Assembly: GCF_004337985.1 (NCBI RefSeq)
Contig: NC_043741.1
Span: forward strand, 3,534,953-3,598,952
DNA: 64,000 nt
Reading direction: 5' to 3'
DNA from: Pyricularia pennisetigena
Taxonomy: Eukaryota > Ascomycota > Sordariomycetes > Magnaporthales > Pyriculariaceae
In this document: one piece after another, positions 50,122 through 62,116 of the stretch
Layout: each line of letters begins with the position of its first letter
How positions within the stretch are numbered: the stretch's first letter is position 1
Notes under the pieces: generated by a model
Database searches by the model: none
What the model was told of the DNA's origin: nothing
The model's input: only the letters and a program-made list of their open reading frames with translations
Program-made: the position numbers and the translations under genes

Positions 50122-53100
50122 TTTCCCCCACGTGCAACCGAAAAAAAAACCACCACCAAAAATATAGAGAAAAAAAAACCATCTCACTCACGTAGCTAGC
50201 CGTCGTTTCAAATAGGTATCGTGCCTTACAAGACAAATCTATCAGTCAACCCCCAGCCGTGCGCGAGACGGTGTGCTTCACTGCCTCGGTCATAGTCCAT
50301 TGAGTTTCCTCGTGCAAAATCCATTCGCAGGGACGGTGCGTAAGCATTCGGCCACGTGGGTGCTGTTCCTGGCAGAGTCGGCACAATAATCTCAAAGCCT
50401 GGTCTTCTCGGTTAGGAGGATGGAGATAAGGGTCAACAGGGCGTGCGACCCAGCAGTGGAAACCAGACAAAAAAAACCAGCTGTTCTATTCCGTCACGAC
50501 AACATCACAGTATTGACTGGATACACCTTTATGGCCTTGAAGATTTAATTAATTACAAGTTGCCTGCAAGCAATTCTTTCTTGCTAATGCAGCCAGTTAT
50601 GACGACAGTTAGGTAAGGGGGCAAAAAATGACATAGAAATCTCCAAACACTCAAGCAAAAAAAAGAAAAGACAAAGTAAATCTCTGAATTGCGAGTCAGG
50701 AGTTGGAGTAGTCACCGCATGGCTACGTAACTTTGAGTGTCCTCTTGGCATTTGGAGTTGTTGTTTTGGGCCCATTTGGTTTGTTTTGTGACTAACTGCC
50801 TTTGACTTGTGCGACGGAGAGAGCCGGGCCAGCGGAGGTCGATCGATATTCCTCAGGTACGGGTGCAGAGATGAAAAAAAAAAAACAAAAAAAAAAAAAA
50901 AAAAAACGAGCCGATCCACCAGGACCGGCCTTGCCTCGGTAGCGCCAGGATAACTTTGGGGCTTGACAAGAAAAAAAAAGTTTGGGGCTCCACGGGAGTG
51001 TCGTGGAGTTCCCCATCGAACCCTGCAAAGAAAAATTTTAACTGTTGCGTGTGAGTGTGAGTCTTTTTTGGCCCCCTTCCTGTCAATGGCGGGATCATCA
51101 ATATGCCTGGAATCCTTCACCTCTGCGCACACCGTCAGGCGGTTTATCGGCCTTGGCTATCCGTTTAGCGCACCTGCTCCGGATAGCGACGTATTACGTC
51201 CTCGATGGATTTTCTCGGTCTAGAGGCCCCGAATGAAAATCCGCGAAAATCTTCCATAATTCAACTGCTTCTACTTCTAGGTACATTAGCCTGCTGCAGC
51301 GATCCATGTTTACTTTGGGATCAATGCACTGTGGCTCACAATTCACAAACCGGTCCCAAACCTCGAGCTAGAACAAAGTAAACTGTGGAGAATCCCATTA
51401 CAACCAGGCAATTGTTAGGAATGGGGACCGAGAATTCCCCCGGTTTTGAATCAGTCGACTTGCTACGTTGGTTTGGTTGGGTGACCTTTTTTCTTGCTCC
51501 TCTTGGCTCGTCCCCCTTTGATACCGACTTTCTCCGGAGTAGCACCTACCACACGAAAAAGACGCGCACTCACAGAAGACAAACCCGCGCATCTAGCGTC
51601 ATCGTCACCAGTTAACTAATAGTTTGACTTGGGATCTCCACCCAATGCGATGCGGCCGAATTTCTTTATGACTTGGCTCTCCGAGAGCCAGCAAATTTTT
51701 TTTTTTTTGGAGCACCAATTAATACCGTTCTAACCCCGGAAGTGCTAAGTCAAGTTGCAGCATCGTGACTTGTACTGTAGAAAGGTTGGTTTGCCAAACA
51801 AGGAAAGCTTGCCCGGATTCGCCTGATGTTTGCAGCACCCAGTAACTTGACGCCAAGGTAGCGAGGTTCCAGTATTAGGCCAGGTTTTCCAATCAGGCCA
51901 CCCAAATGCTGTCGGATAATTATCTATCTGCAGGCCCGGCAGCGATACAACGTCAAGGGTCATTGGTTTTGGCATCGATCTATTTTTTGCTATCCTCGCC
52001 CTTATTTGGTCATGTGTTTGTCGTCGCGTCGATCGTGTTGCTCGCGCTCAGATCGCAAGTCAAATAAATGCAATGTTTTGAAACGCTTTAGGACTTCAAT
52101 ATCAAAAATGTGAGTAGACCACATTTGTTTGAATACTGCATACATTAACTAGACCAAATGCTACTTTAATGCCGAGGTGTCCCAATTACCTAGGTACCCC
52201 CAAGTCTCTTCGATTACGGAGTACCTACGATAAGTATATCTGAGCTCGGCAGGTGCAATAAATTATGTCGCTGTCATCCTATGCAATCAAACCCCCGTCA
52301 AGGCGGGTCTGCGGCAAAAGCGCACAACAATAGCAGCCCCAGTTTCTATGCAAAGCCTGTATTCCATGACAAAGTCACTCAATACCACGTAAACCCCGGT
52401 GCGGCTTAGACGGGTTCCAGACTGTGATCCTTGTTGCTACCTGCCGAGTAGATCCATCCCGAGCCAGGCAGGAGATTTGGCCATAGAGGTTGGCCACTGT
52501 CTTGGGTGGAAAAATATTCTAGCCGAACGAGGAAGCTGGCAGGCAATCAAAATTACACACCAAAGCACATGATGGTGAAGCCGCCCGCTCGCCTATGTCA
52601 GTCAGCTCCAGGCCGAGAATAAGGCTGTTATTTTCTTTATTACAGGCCCCCGGAATCCTTCTCCCCTCAGCCTCAGTTCCGCCGCCAGGGGAGAGGAAGG
52701 GAGAAATGGTGGGGTAATAGCAATCAAAGCTGGGCTTGTCAGCTCTGGGGCCGAGTTTGAACACCAAAATCAGGGGTATGGGGTGATCGGGTGTCGGCCG
52801 GCGCTCCCGCTGCGCTACGACAAAGCCCAGTGCAGATGCAAATTCCAACCCGTTGAGAGACGACGATATCAGTGGAAATTCACGCCGGAAAGGGGGGAAT
52901 AAGCGCAATAGTCGAGATGTTCTCCTCGCTCGCTTCCCTGCCTACACTCCCTGGGAAAGAAAGTTCTAACAATGAGGTGGCGAATATACTCCCACACAGG
53001 TCGTGGGGGGCTTGTTGGAGGAAGTTACGTGTGGTTTTTTTTGTTTTTCTTGACTATGTTAATTTAATTGGTTCATCTGTATGTACCATCTCTGCTTCCC

Positions 53101-53404
53101 CGATGTGCGTGCTTTTCTCCTTTGCCTCTTTAGGTGGCTTGGAAACGAACTTGGCTCAAACCATAATTGTTGTATTGTAGCACATGAGGAACAGTGCCTG
53201 ACGAGATGTACAAGGGGCAGCGCTGGTTGATTGGCACGTTCAAGACTAGTAAAATAAGCACATTCTTCGACATGGTTACCTGAACGAACCCTTTGGCTGT
53301 TGAAGATTCGCTTAACATGCAGAGAAGCATTTCTCCGTACGGAATAGGTCCATCAACAAACAGCTCCGCCGGACCGCCCAGCACAAACTAGCACGCAGCC
53401 AGCA

Positions 53405-53420
53405 GCCAGCCAGCCAGCCA
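53405..53420. repeat. (GCCA)4 tetranucleotide repeat
   Basis: Four perfect units within a longer imperfect CAGCCAG stretch (53395-53422). Confidence 0.75.
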
Positions 53421-53920
53421 GGTCAAGTGCCGTTAGGGAAAGTTTAGGAAGCCATCACTACACCTTGTCAAGCCAGCGAATGCATCGACAAGTTCGTATC
53501 AACCGCCATGGCGCAATTTGCTTTCTTTGTTTTGTGCTAGCATTGATTGTGCAAAAATCCGTGAACTCTCGCAAGGATCCGGTTGGCTCTTTGCATGCTT
53601 CCATACGAAAAAGAAAACAATCGCTTCTCAGGCCAAGACGCAATGCCGAGACATTTCGTCCGGCGACCAGCTGACCCCCCGCACTTTTTTTTTCTTGCTC
53701 GGCCAGACCAGGAACGACGGCAAAAGTTGGAGCTTCCCGTCGTACAGCTTCTGTGTTCTACTGTTCAGGCTTCTTGTTGGTGCGGGGGTGGGTGTGATGG
53801 ACTGATATGGATAGATTGGCAGGATGAAACCCCCAGCTGCCGGCACGGTTAGCCCGTAACCCGGTTGGACTGCTTGAGCGGGGAACCGTACCATATCCCC
53901 TTCTTGGACTTATTTGTGTT

Positions 53921-53936
53921 TATTTATTTATTTATT
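53921..53936. repeat. (TATT)4 tetranucleotide repeat
   Basis: Four perfect units in a T-rich segment. Confidence 0.75.
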
Positions 53937-54835
53937 TTTGACTTTTACTTTTACTTTCTTTTGACTTTTGGTTATTCACCCCAATTTTTCAACCACTTTT
54001 TTTCTTGTTACTTTGCTACCCCTGGACCGGCGTTTTGGACAAGATGCTGGTGAGCTGTTAGTTGTCAAGCAAAGACGGTAAAGGACAGCGCAGCAAATAA
54101 AATGCCCGTGCTCGACCGGAAACTGGTTCCTAGCCCAGCGGGCAGTCAAGCGCCAGAAAGACGACGCATGCAGATTCGTGGCGCGTACCAGCAGGGGTTG
54201 CCGTTCCTGATGGGCGCGCAATATTAGCCTGTCGGCTGCTCACCCGGTTGGTGATCGTGCGGATAAGGCACGCACGCATCTTTTGGTCCAGGCTCATGCA
54301 TGGCGGAGCAAGCGCAACCGGAAGTCGGTGCTGACGGGGTTTGAGCTCAAATGTATTGCAAGTGTCAGGTCCAAACGGGGCGCGTCACTGACTGGAATTT
54401 AGTGCTGGAATGGAAGGCCTTGCTTTCTTTCTTTCTTTTTTTTGTTGATTTGACTGGCACCCACTGGCACCTTGCAACAGGTGCCAACAATGGCAGGCAA
54501 GGCAGGTACTGACTAAAGTGCCACAAAATGCCTCCAGGGGTAGAGACGAAACCTTCAATACAGTATGCAAATCTTATTATGGAGGATCACGTGCTGGTCG
54601 CAGCGGAATGAGCCCCACATCAGAAAGATACACCTCAGTACATTGCAGCTATTGTAGGAAGCTTGCCAAAGTAGCTAGCTGTGCCCCTCCAAGTGTCAAG
54701 CGAAAGGCAAACAAACCTGCTCAACCAACCTTAGTCCCACTCCACCACTCCGATATATCATTTGGCAAGGTCAACTGCCCATATCACGACTCAGAACGCT
54801 GGTCTACCTGAAAAAGGCCGAGATGAGAGCTTGAG

Positions 54836-56466
54836 ATGGATTACCATCAGGTACACGGGAGGGATGTATCGAGCTTCGACCTCCCCTCGACGCGTAGGCT
54901 CAAGGATGATTCCAAAGCAGCATGTCTATTACTTGGACTACTAACGCTCCATGCTCTTCACCATACACATAGATCGGCTACCGACAGTCTCGGCGGCCCA
55001 GGCCCAAGAGGAACTGACAGCTGACCCGTTCCGCTTCGTATCCACGGGACTTGACGTCTTGGACACGCTGCTTGCCGGGCCTAACAATGACGGCCGTACC
55101 AGAGACCTCGGAGGGGTCCAGCGAGGTATAGTGACCGAAATCTGGGGCCCGCCAGGCGTGGGCAAGACTTCGCTGGGGTAAGTAACTTAATCTTTGGTCG
55201 GCATTTCACTTGACAGTGTATCGCTTGCAGACGGCTAAAATCGGTTTTAGCCTGCAGCTTGCCTCGAATGCTCTCGCCAGCAAACGATCGGTGGTTTGGG
55301 TAGGTCGGTTAAGATCATGTTCTTTTGCTGTGACAACCGATCCCCCTAAACAAGATCGCCACTGACAAGACGGGGAAATTTATGTAGATTGCTTCCACAG
55401 CATCTGCTCCCCCAGGCTATCTGATATCATCGGCAACAAGCATGAGCCTGATGTTTTGGACAAGTTTGTCCACTTTGAATGCCCAGAGCTCGCACATTTG
55501 ATTGCCTTGCTCTGCAGACCAAATGAGCTCTGCATGCCATTAGATACATCACTCGTCGTTGTTGACTCCCTTACGGCTTTGATAAATCATGCGTATCCTC
55601 GAACCTTTGATGGCAGGGTCACGGCTAAGATGAGCGGCGGCAGCAAGAGTACGTCAAGATTGTATCAGGGTTGCAAGCCAAGCTGTCTGTTGCTGCAAGT
55701 AGGGGCCCGTTCAAGGTCTGTCTTGTGATACTGACTCGTTCTCCCAGTTCCGTCCTCTTCTGCAAAACGGCAACAGACTCTCCAACATTTGATAGGGGCA
55801 CTGCAGAAGTTGGCTGCGACGCGAAACTTGGCGGTGGTTGTCTTGAGCCAGTGTGCTACCAAGATGCAGCTCGAACGAGGAGCTGCTCTGATTCCAGCCG
55901 TCAATGCAAGCTGGTGGGACGATGGCATCTCCACAAGGATAGTCCTGTTCACAGACTGGTCCATGCAATTCGGTGCCGCTAAGGCCGCTCGCTTTGCTGC
56001 AGCACTCAAGGTCAACGGAAAGAAGGTTGACGAGGGCGATATTGAATTGGCAGCGTTCGAGACCGTTGCTGTAGGTCGATGCATAGATTTTTCCCGGCCT
56101 CTTTTTGCATCTTGCACATTTTGCATGCCAATCCGACATTTGATACAACGGCATTGGTATGCATAACTAACTGTCCTCCACCATATTTAGGCTGGTCTTG
56201 AAGCTGTGGCTCTCGACAGTTGTCGCCAGAGTGCGCCGCTGTCTATAGCCACATCACAGAAACGCAAGCTTGGACCCTCTGGTAACCTCGAGATTCCGGA
56301 CAGCGATGACGAAGACTACGGCTGGCAGGAAGAGGACGCCTCTGCCCTTCCGCAGATACCGCAGTGGCAGGGGAGTGAGGATATTCTACTTGTCCGGGGC
56401 CAGGATAGTGACGAGGACGAAGAGGTCGATACTGAAGACGGACGAGATGCCGAATCCGACAAGTGA
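54836..56466 (+). CDS. RAD51-paralogue / RecA-fold recombination ATPase (391 aa)
   Basis: Six exons join in frame: 54836-54893, 54973-55177, 55251-55303, 55388-55648, 55748-56070 and 56191-56466, giving 391 residues. The start at 54836 was chosen because splicing to 54973 gives a continuous PSTHRLPTVSAAQAQEEL. The RecA core has Walker A GPPGVGKT at residues 78-85, preceded by GGVQRGIVTEIW, and Walker B LVVVD at 161-165. After it come an ALQKLAATRNLAVVVLSQCA strand-helix and NASWWDDGISTRIVLFTDW. The last ~70 residues are acidic and disordered (PDSDDEDYGWQEED, DSDEDEEVDTED). Known: such paralogues (Rad55/Rad57, Rhp55/57 type) assist Rad51 filament assembly in homologous recombination. I cannot say which paralogue this is. 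Donors GTAGGC (intron 1) and GTCGGT (intron 3) are weak but required by frame and homology-like continuity. Confidence 0.88.
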
Positions 56467-57233
56467 CATGTACAAGCCAACCGGTTAACCGATGACTCGA
56501 ACAGATTCAGTCACTGTCCTCAACCACAATCTGAAAGGCCTGGTCCTGAGATTCCGGAGTCGAGTAATCGCTATTGTCTATTCCCGGGCCGCCCCTATCT
56601 ATTGGCTGTCGCTTGACCTCTCGTCTCATCTCAATCGGGAGAGCCGCTTTCACCAAATGAAAAAGTCATGCCAAAGTCCCAATGTGTAGACGTTGAAACA
56701 CTGGATTTCGTAATTACCATACCGAACAGAGAGCCCCCACTGGAACTGGCGGAAATTTCTTCATCCCCCCTTGTTGTACACCGCCCATGGCCACCCCAGC
56801 CCCAGCCCATCTTCCGGGGATTATGGTGGGTGGTGCGGCGCATTCCGTCGTCCAATGTCGGCGGAATGTCGGACTGATTGCGGAGGGAAATGGCGTGTCT
56901 CTTCTCAGGTAATCAATGCCGGCGCTATTTAGTCAATACATGCTGAGCGAGAATACGACGAGAGAGAAAAAAAAAAAAAAAAAAGAATCTCCACAGATTC
57001 TAATTGACTCGATCATGGAAATAGTAGCGAGATTTCCCTTTCTTTGTTTTCTGATTCACCATGCCTCCTATCTATTTTTTTTTCTTTTGATAGTCCCACC
57101 CCCCTTCATTCTTCAAGGTGAGTTGTCGATGGTGGGTACTCGAAAGGCTAGCGGCGAACTGGAGCGGAACTGGCTACATCAGCCCTGTCAAGTCTCGAGC
57201 AAATTTTTGCAGTTCACATTTTCCAAGGCATAG

Positions 57234-57237
<4 letters not shown>

Positions 57238-57309
<72 letters not shown>
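57238..57309. repeat. Homopolymer T72
   Basis: Longest homopolymer in the window. Either an expanded microsatellite or the reverse-strand poly(A) tail of an inserted retrosequence. No element body was recognised next to it. Confidence 0.85.
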
Positions 57310-58702
57310 CTTCTCCATCGTCTGATCGATATGGAGCACTTGGAGCTTGCTGCATGTCCGGCACAAGGGGTAGGAAAGTTGCTGCATTCGGTCATATTCT
57401 CCAAGGACAAATATCTCAACGCAGCTCTATAGGTCCATAATACGAGTTGAAATAAGTGTGGCCTCTGTCAACAGATAGAAAATGTGCTATAGTAGTAAAG
57501 ACCAGCTGAAAAGTTTCGATTGCATATATTATAGCTGGCCGTGAGTTGGCATTGCATAGCCTACTCCTTCGCTTGTGCAAAGCTTCTAAAAGCATTGGGC
57601 AGATTCGTTTGCCAAGACTGTCGGTTTCTCAACATACATGCCATAGTAGGTGACAACCATTGATTTGCATAGATTACGTAGCCAGATGTTTGAACAAAAA
57701 CTGCCTTGCCTCAGGTGCATATGCCCCGCTTGCAGGACATGGATGGGTTCAAACGCATTGCAGCAGACCCTGGAAGTCAAGGAGATCAGAGGGAAAAAAA
57801 ATTTATAGAGAGGGGAAAAAAATTAAATAGCGAGAAAAAAAAAAGCCGACTTAACATATGCGTTGATGTTTATGTTGGTGGGCCTCTCAACTGTTTTGCA
57901 TCCCGCACCAAAAGCCCGCCGCCATTCTAGTGTGTACCTTGCGTATACATACTATGTACGGTAGTACTCAAATGGTTAGCTTGCATGCAAGCAAGGACTT
58001 CAGTCGGCGGATCGACGATGGCTAGTTTTCTGACCGGTGAATACAACAATATGCATCAATTTGTTGACTTCATTTCATGCCCTCCGACGCAGTACCATAC
58101 TCGTTTCTCTTCCTTTGTTTTTATTGTTTTTATTGATTTGTTTATTTGATTTTCTCCTGCCCTCTACCACCTTCTCCTGCCGGAACGGTGTGGATGGCAC
58201 TTCGGAGAAGCTTTGTGCATGCTGCGAGGGCGATCCCGGGCTAGAGGCCCGTAAAACTCGGCAACCTGATCCGACTGGGACGACTAGGCGCCGCAGAAAA
58301 CAACACCCCCGTTGGTTCGGCAGAGCATGATCTAGAACCACTGGGTCGGTCTTTTTTTTTTTTTTTTCTCTCTCTCTCTCTTTTTTCTTCCCCCTTGACC
58401 AATGTGGAATCAATGGAATACCGGCCCGTTCTCGGGTGGTAGGCGGCGCGGGACTGAGCTCATTTGCGGATTTTTTTTTTTTTTTCTGGACATGCTACAG
58501 GGCGTTTTGTATCGAGGATCGTGCCATGCTATGTCTATGACGGTCTGTTTACTCCGCAATATAGGGATTTCTGCCGAATCTATGGTATGCGAGCTGCCTT
58601 GTATAGTGTACAGTCGTACAGTACGGAGTAGGTTTTTTGTTCACTTGTGTATCAGTGAAGATGTTATTTTCTTGTATTTCGGCTGTATGGGCTCGATAAC
58701 TA

Positions 58703-58726
58703 TTTTGATTTTGATTTTGATTTTGA
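58703..58726. repeat. (TTTTGA)4 hexanucleotide repeat
   Basis: Four perfect tandem units in intergenic DNA. Confidence 0.85.
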
Positions 58727-60722
58727 TTTATTTTTTTCCCGGTCAGTTTTCCTGGTTTACTTCCCTAGCTGCGGGTGTACCCGGGTTGAATCTCAAGATA
58801 GTAAATGCTCAACTCTTTGGTTTTATCCTTTTATGGGAAGAAAAAAAAGGGACGAAGATAAAGTACTGGCTGGTAGTTATTATACTTTCTGATCATGCTA
58901 TATTTCAAAAAAAAAAAAAAAAAGGCCAATCGAAGCATCCTGTCCCAGCGCCCAGTTTTCGGAGCCCAGTAGTCGTTGATATGCTCAGGATATACAATTC
59001 ATATGCGAAGATAGGGATCTACGAAGCGGCAGGCCCGCATATACGAATGAATCATACAAGGCAGTCGATTGGCCATGAGGCAAGACAACACGTCCAACAA
59101 GTACCATAAAAATGGCCACGGACGCTATCTCGTGCTCTTATATGGCGAGCGAGGACCGTACTTCTAGCCGTGGCAAACGGTGTGCTTCATCGGCGTCAGC
59201 GGCTGATATTGAACCAGAGGCACGTCTTGGACGGGGTGAATTGGGAACGGGGAGGGAGGGTTTGTGACCAAGAGAAACAATCTCGATGGATTGAGGGCCA
59301 GGCCAATACTATGCACATGCACATGCATAACACCGGTGCAGTGCAGCCTTCCTTGCTCACTCGGTGTGACAGACTGTATACAATAAAAAATGGTATGATT
59401 GTGGATGTGAACTGGCGCCACCTTCTGACGACGAGGTCGTCCTGCCCTGCAGGGAAGGCCTCCCCAGATCCGAACAACCCATCTCGCGGCATCAGGGAGT
59501 CAACCCCGCAAATTGCCGGCATGTGAGCCGGGATCGAAATGTGGAATGCTTTTTGCTCTTGCTTTTGCTCAGTCATCGTTGATCGGCTCTACCTAGGCCA
59601 GCTGGGCGTCGAATGGATGCAAGATATGGGCGTCGCCCAGGTTGAGGATGCAGGGTAGCTAAGACGAGTTGGATCGCAGAGTTGAACAAGGTAGACGTTG
59701 AAAAAGTCAAGGGATGCTCGCGGAGAAACTATGCAATAGACTGTCTCAAAACTTACCTCTATGTGAATATGCTAATCCACCGCCTCGATGTTCCCTGTGG
59801 ACTAAAACCCATCATAAGGTGCCCCCTAGGTCGCATGCTGGAAGCCGCTGCATATCTCGCCGCTCCAGTGCATGGCGCCATCAGACTCCGAGCTCCCATA
59901 TGAATCTCATTCAAGTTGAGTGACGATGGCCTGGGTAAACAAACATGACTTTTCTGTTGGCCACTCTGAGATGTTTTAGATAACTTGCGGCGCTTCTGAC
60001 AGCAGTGATGGTGTCTGTTCCCTCCTGGCGCCCCTAGTATCGACTCCTTATTCAAGCCGGATATGATGAAGGTAACTGGGAGGCCGCAGTGAGTTCGAAA
60101 TAGTCTCTTGCGCTGGATCAGGTGCCGACAGGGAGGTGTATGGAGCAGGTCGAGCCCGGATGATCATATAAGCAACCTTGTGTGCCACTGTAGTGTCTGC
60201 ATAATCTAACGACAAACGAACAGATGTAGGTGAAATATGTGTCGCGTGTATGCTTAGCTCCGGACCCTCGATCTGAAATGCCACTTCCATTACGGAGGCT
60301 ATCGACTAGTACTGGTTTTTTGACCTCACTTCATTGTGTCCGTACGTCCTCCCATCACGCCATATGGGGGAGGCAGCATACCAGTCAGTCTGCTCAAAGT
60401 TGTGACAATGCTTCAGCTTCATGGTGTTCTTGTCATTGTGAGAGTTTTCTTGCATTATACTTCAAAATTCGCGATATATGTACATGCCTTGCCACGTGGC
60501 TATCCCAGTGCAGCTGTCGATGACTGCGCCGGATGAGCTGATGGTCAAGACGCCATGTTCTTCCGAACAGTCGATATATGAGCTCAAGGTATCGCGGTAT
60601 GCCGTTTGCAGTCTTTGGCTATAAGACAGCTTGCTTAATACCCTCCAAACCTCTTTCGTTACGGCTCCGAAGGTATTCAAACGGAGACGCTCCAGGGCGA
60701 CAATGGGCAGCCATGTATGCCT

Positions 60723-61615
60723 TTACGACCACCTGATCCCAAAGATGGTCTTCTTCCCGGACCCATCGCGGCCCTTGGCCTCAGAATTTTCGAGATAAAT
60801 TCTTTGATGACCGGCAACATCAACATAGAAATATCGGTACTCAAAATCATCAGCGCCAACACGCTTGACAAGGTGCATGTTTGCCATGCCCCGCCCCTTG
60901 GAGCCTTCCAGGTTGAAGTGTATCATCATGTGCTCATTACCCTGCGCATCTCTCCGCAACGTTGAGCTGGAGTTTGTAGATAATTATCAGCAGCCATATC
61001 TCCAGATATCGATCGAGCTTGTTGTATGTTCAACAGAACGGCTTACGCGATCGGCCTGGCCCTCCTCCACTTATTGCTTGTCTCCTCCCCGAAAGCAGTT
61101 ATACTTTTGGAATCTCCCAGGAGCTCCAAACATCTTGGATCTTTGCGGATGCGATCGACAGCTCGGTTATAGTAGGCCACTTTAGAATCGGGCGAGAAGA
61201 CCTCTGAGTAGAGTAGGTAACCAATCCCTCCCTGGATGATACAACACACCTAGTGTCAGCGGAGAGATCATATGATGGCTTCTCGTTCGACATGCCAGAA
61301 TCCTTGGTATCTACATCTGCCAGGTTTTGAGTATGGCGTACGTACCGTCAGAACCATTCCTACAAGCACCATTCCAAAGTTGAAAGTCTGCTGCACAGCA
61401 CGCGACGTCTTCTCCCCGCCAGAGAGCTCAGTCCAGGGAACGCGGCCATCATCGTTGAAAGGGGTCACAGCCCTCCTTCGATGGGTTGCACTGCTATCCT
61501 TGGGGCTTGTGTTCGTTGCGTAGCATCTCCTCGATGTTATCAATGGCCTGATCTGCTGCGATGCTAAAGCCCGGGGAATGATGATGTTGGCAGCGGCAGC
61601 CGTTTGGAGCTTCAT
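60723..61615 (-). CDS. TIM21: Mitochondrial inner-membrane translocase subunit Tim21 (232 aa)
   Basis: Tim21 is a TIM23-complex subunit that contacts the outer-membrane TOM complex through its intermembrane-space domain and links the sorting form of TIM23 to respiratory complexes. Three exons, 61346-61615, 61047-61231 and 60723-60966, join in frame to 232 residues. The N-terminal ~35 residues are Arg/Ala/Ser-rich without acidic residues, as in a mitochondrial presequence (ending near RRCYATNTS). A single membrane helix spans about residues 77-98 (FNFGMVLVGMVLT plus GGIGYLLYSEVF across the first splice). The IMS domain follows with VFSPDSKVAYYNRAVDRIRK, AFGEE, NEHMMIHFNLEGSKGRGMA and YRYFYVDVAGHQRIYLE, all typical of Tim21. 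Length matches the family. It is divergent from GLO3, with 501 bp between start codons. Confidence 0.95.
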
Positions 61616-62116
61616 ATTGATGGATTGACCTGGGCTTGAAGACCCATCTCTGTTGCTTCTGCACCGGAATAAAAAGTCAGGCGGTCGTTCACTCCGTAGC
61701 AGCCCTGTGAAAGATACGCGATCAACTACGTGATCGTTTGGGTGTTTCTGGTCGCAAAAGCAGGCATCGGAGCTCCAGAAACGCGGCTGTAAAAAAGCTT
61801 ATAAGATTGATGCTTGATGGCGGGAACAGTCCACCAAAATCCGAACTCTTGCGCAAGCTTGGGACGGTCGGCGTGGGGTTCCAAGATCAGGCTAGTACTG
61901 TTAAGGCTTAGCTCAAACTGACAGAGAGCTGGCAACCCCTGACATGACCCGCCGTCTTATTCATTACATAATACAATCCGTACTGAAAATGTGGCCGCCT
62001 TGACAACTTCGCCCGTTTGGACTCCATTCGCCTTGAGAACCAACCGCTGTGAACCCGCAACCACTTATTACTTTGACAACAGAAGCCGGCCATCGACACT
62101 GAAGAAACCCGTGACC
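61616..62116. promoter_or_regulatory. Compact divergent promoter TIM21 / GLO3
   Basis: Only 501 bp between two head-to-head start codons, much shorter than the other spacers here. It must contain both promoters, so the two genes may share control elements. No recognised consensus site was seen beyond a weak inverted repeat CGATCA-6-TGATCG (61719-61736). Confidence 0.55.

Larger units (their letters stand above)
46036..54835. other. Gene-free 8.8-kb region between divergent cre1 and the RAD51-paralogue gene
   Basis: No protein gene is supported on either strand. The first ~1 kb is the cre1 leader and promoter with SYGGRG sites and a G25 run. Farther on are T/A homopolymers (48175-48206, T23 at 48362-48384, 50876-50906), an 84-N gap (50038-50121), one TACGGAGTA 9-mer (52215), (GCCA)4 (53405-53420) and (TTTA)4 (53921-53936). 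Open frames of up to 182 codons are artefacts of homopolymers or overlap both strands. An unannotated non-coding transcript is possible. Confidence 0.5.
56467..60722. other. Convergent 4.3-kb spacer with a 72-T homopolymer
   Basis: 3' flanks of the RAD51 paralogue and TIM21. It contains A18 near 56967, T72 (57238-57309), T15 and CT-rich tracts near 58350-58390, (TTTTGA)4 (58703-58726) and one TACGGAGTA (58622). The 235-codon open frame at 58402-59109 is built largely from T-runs and simple repeats and is not credible. No gene seen. Confidence 0.55.

Noticed and set aside
50584..51132. 182-codon minus-strand frame
   Set aside because: Much of it is poly-Phe from T-runs, and nothing resembles a domain.
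58402..59109. 235-codon plus-strand frame
   Set aside because: Consists largely of translated homopolymers and the TTTTGA repeat. The hydrophobic stretches are a composition artefact.
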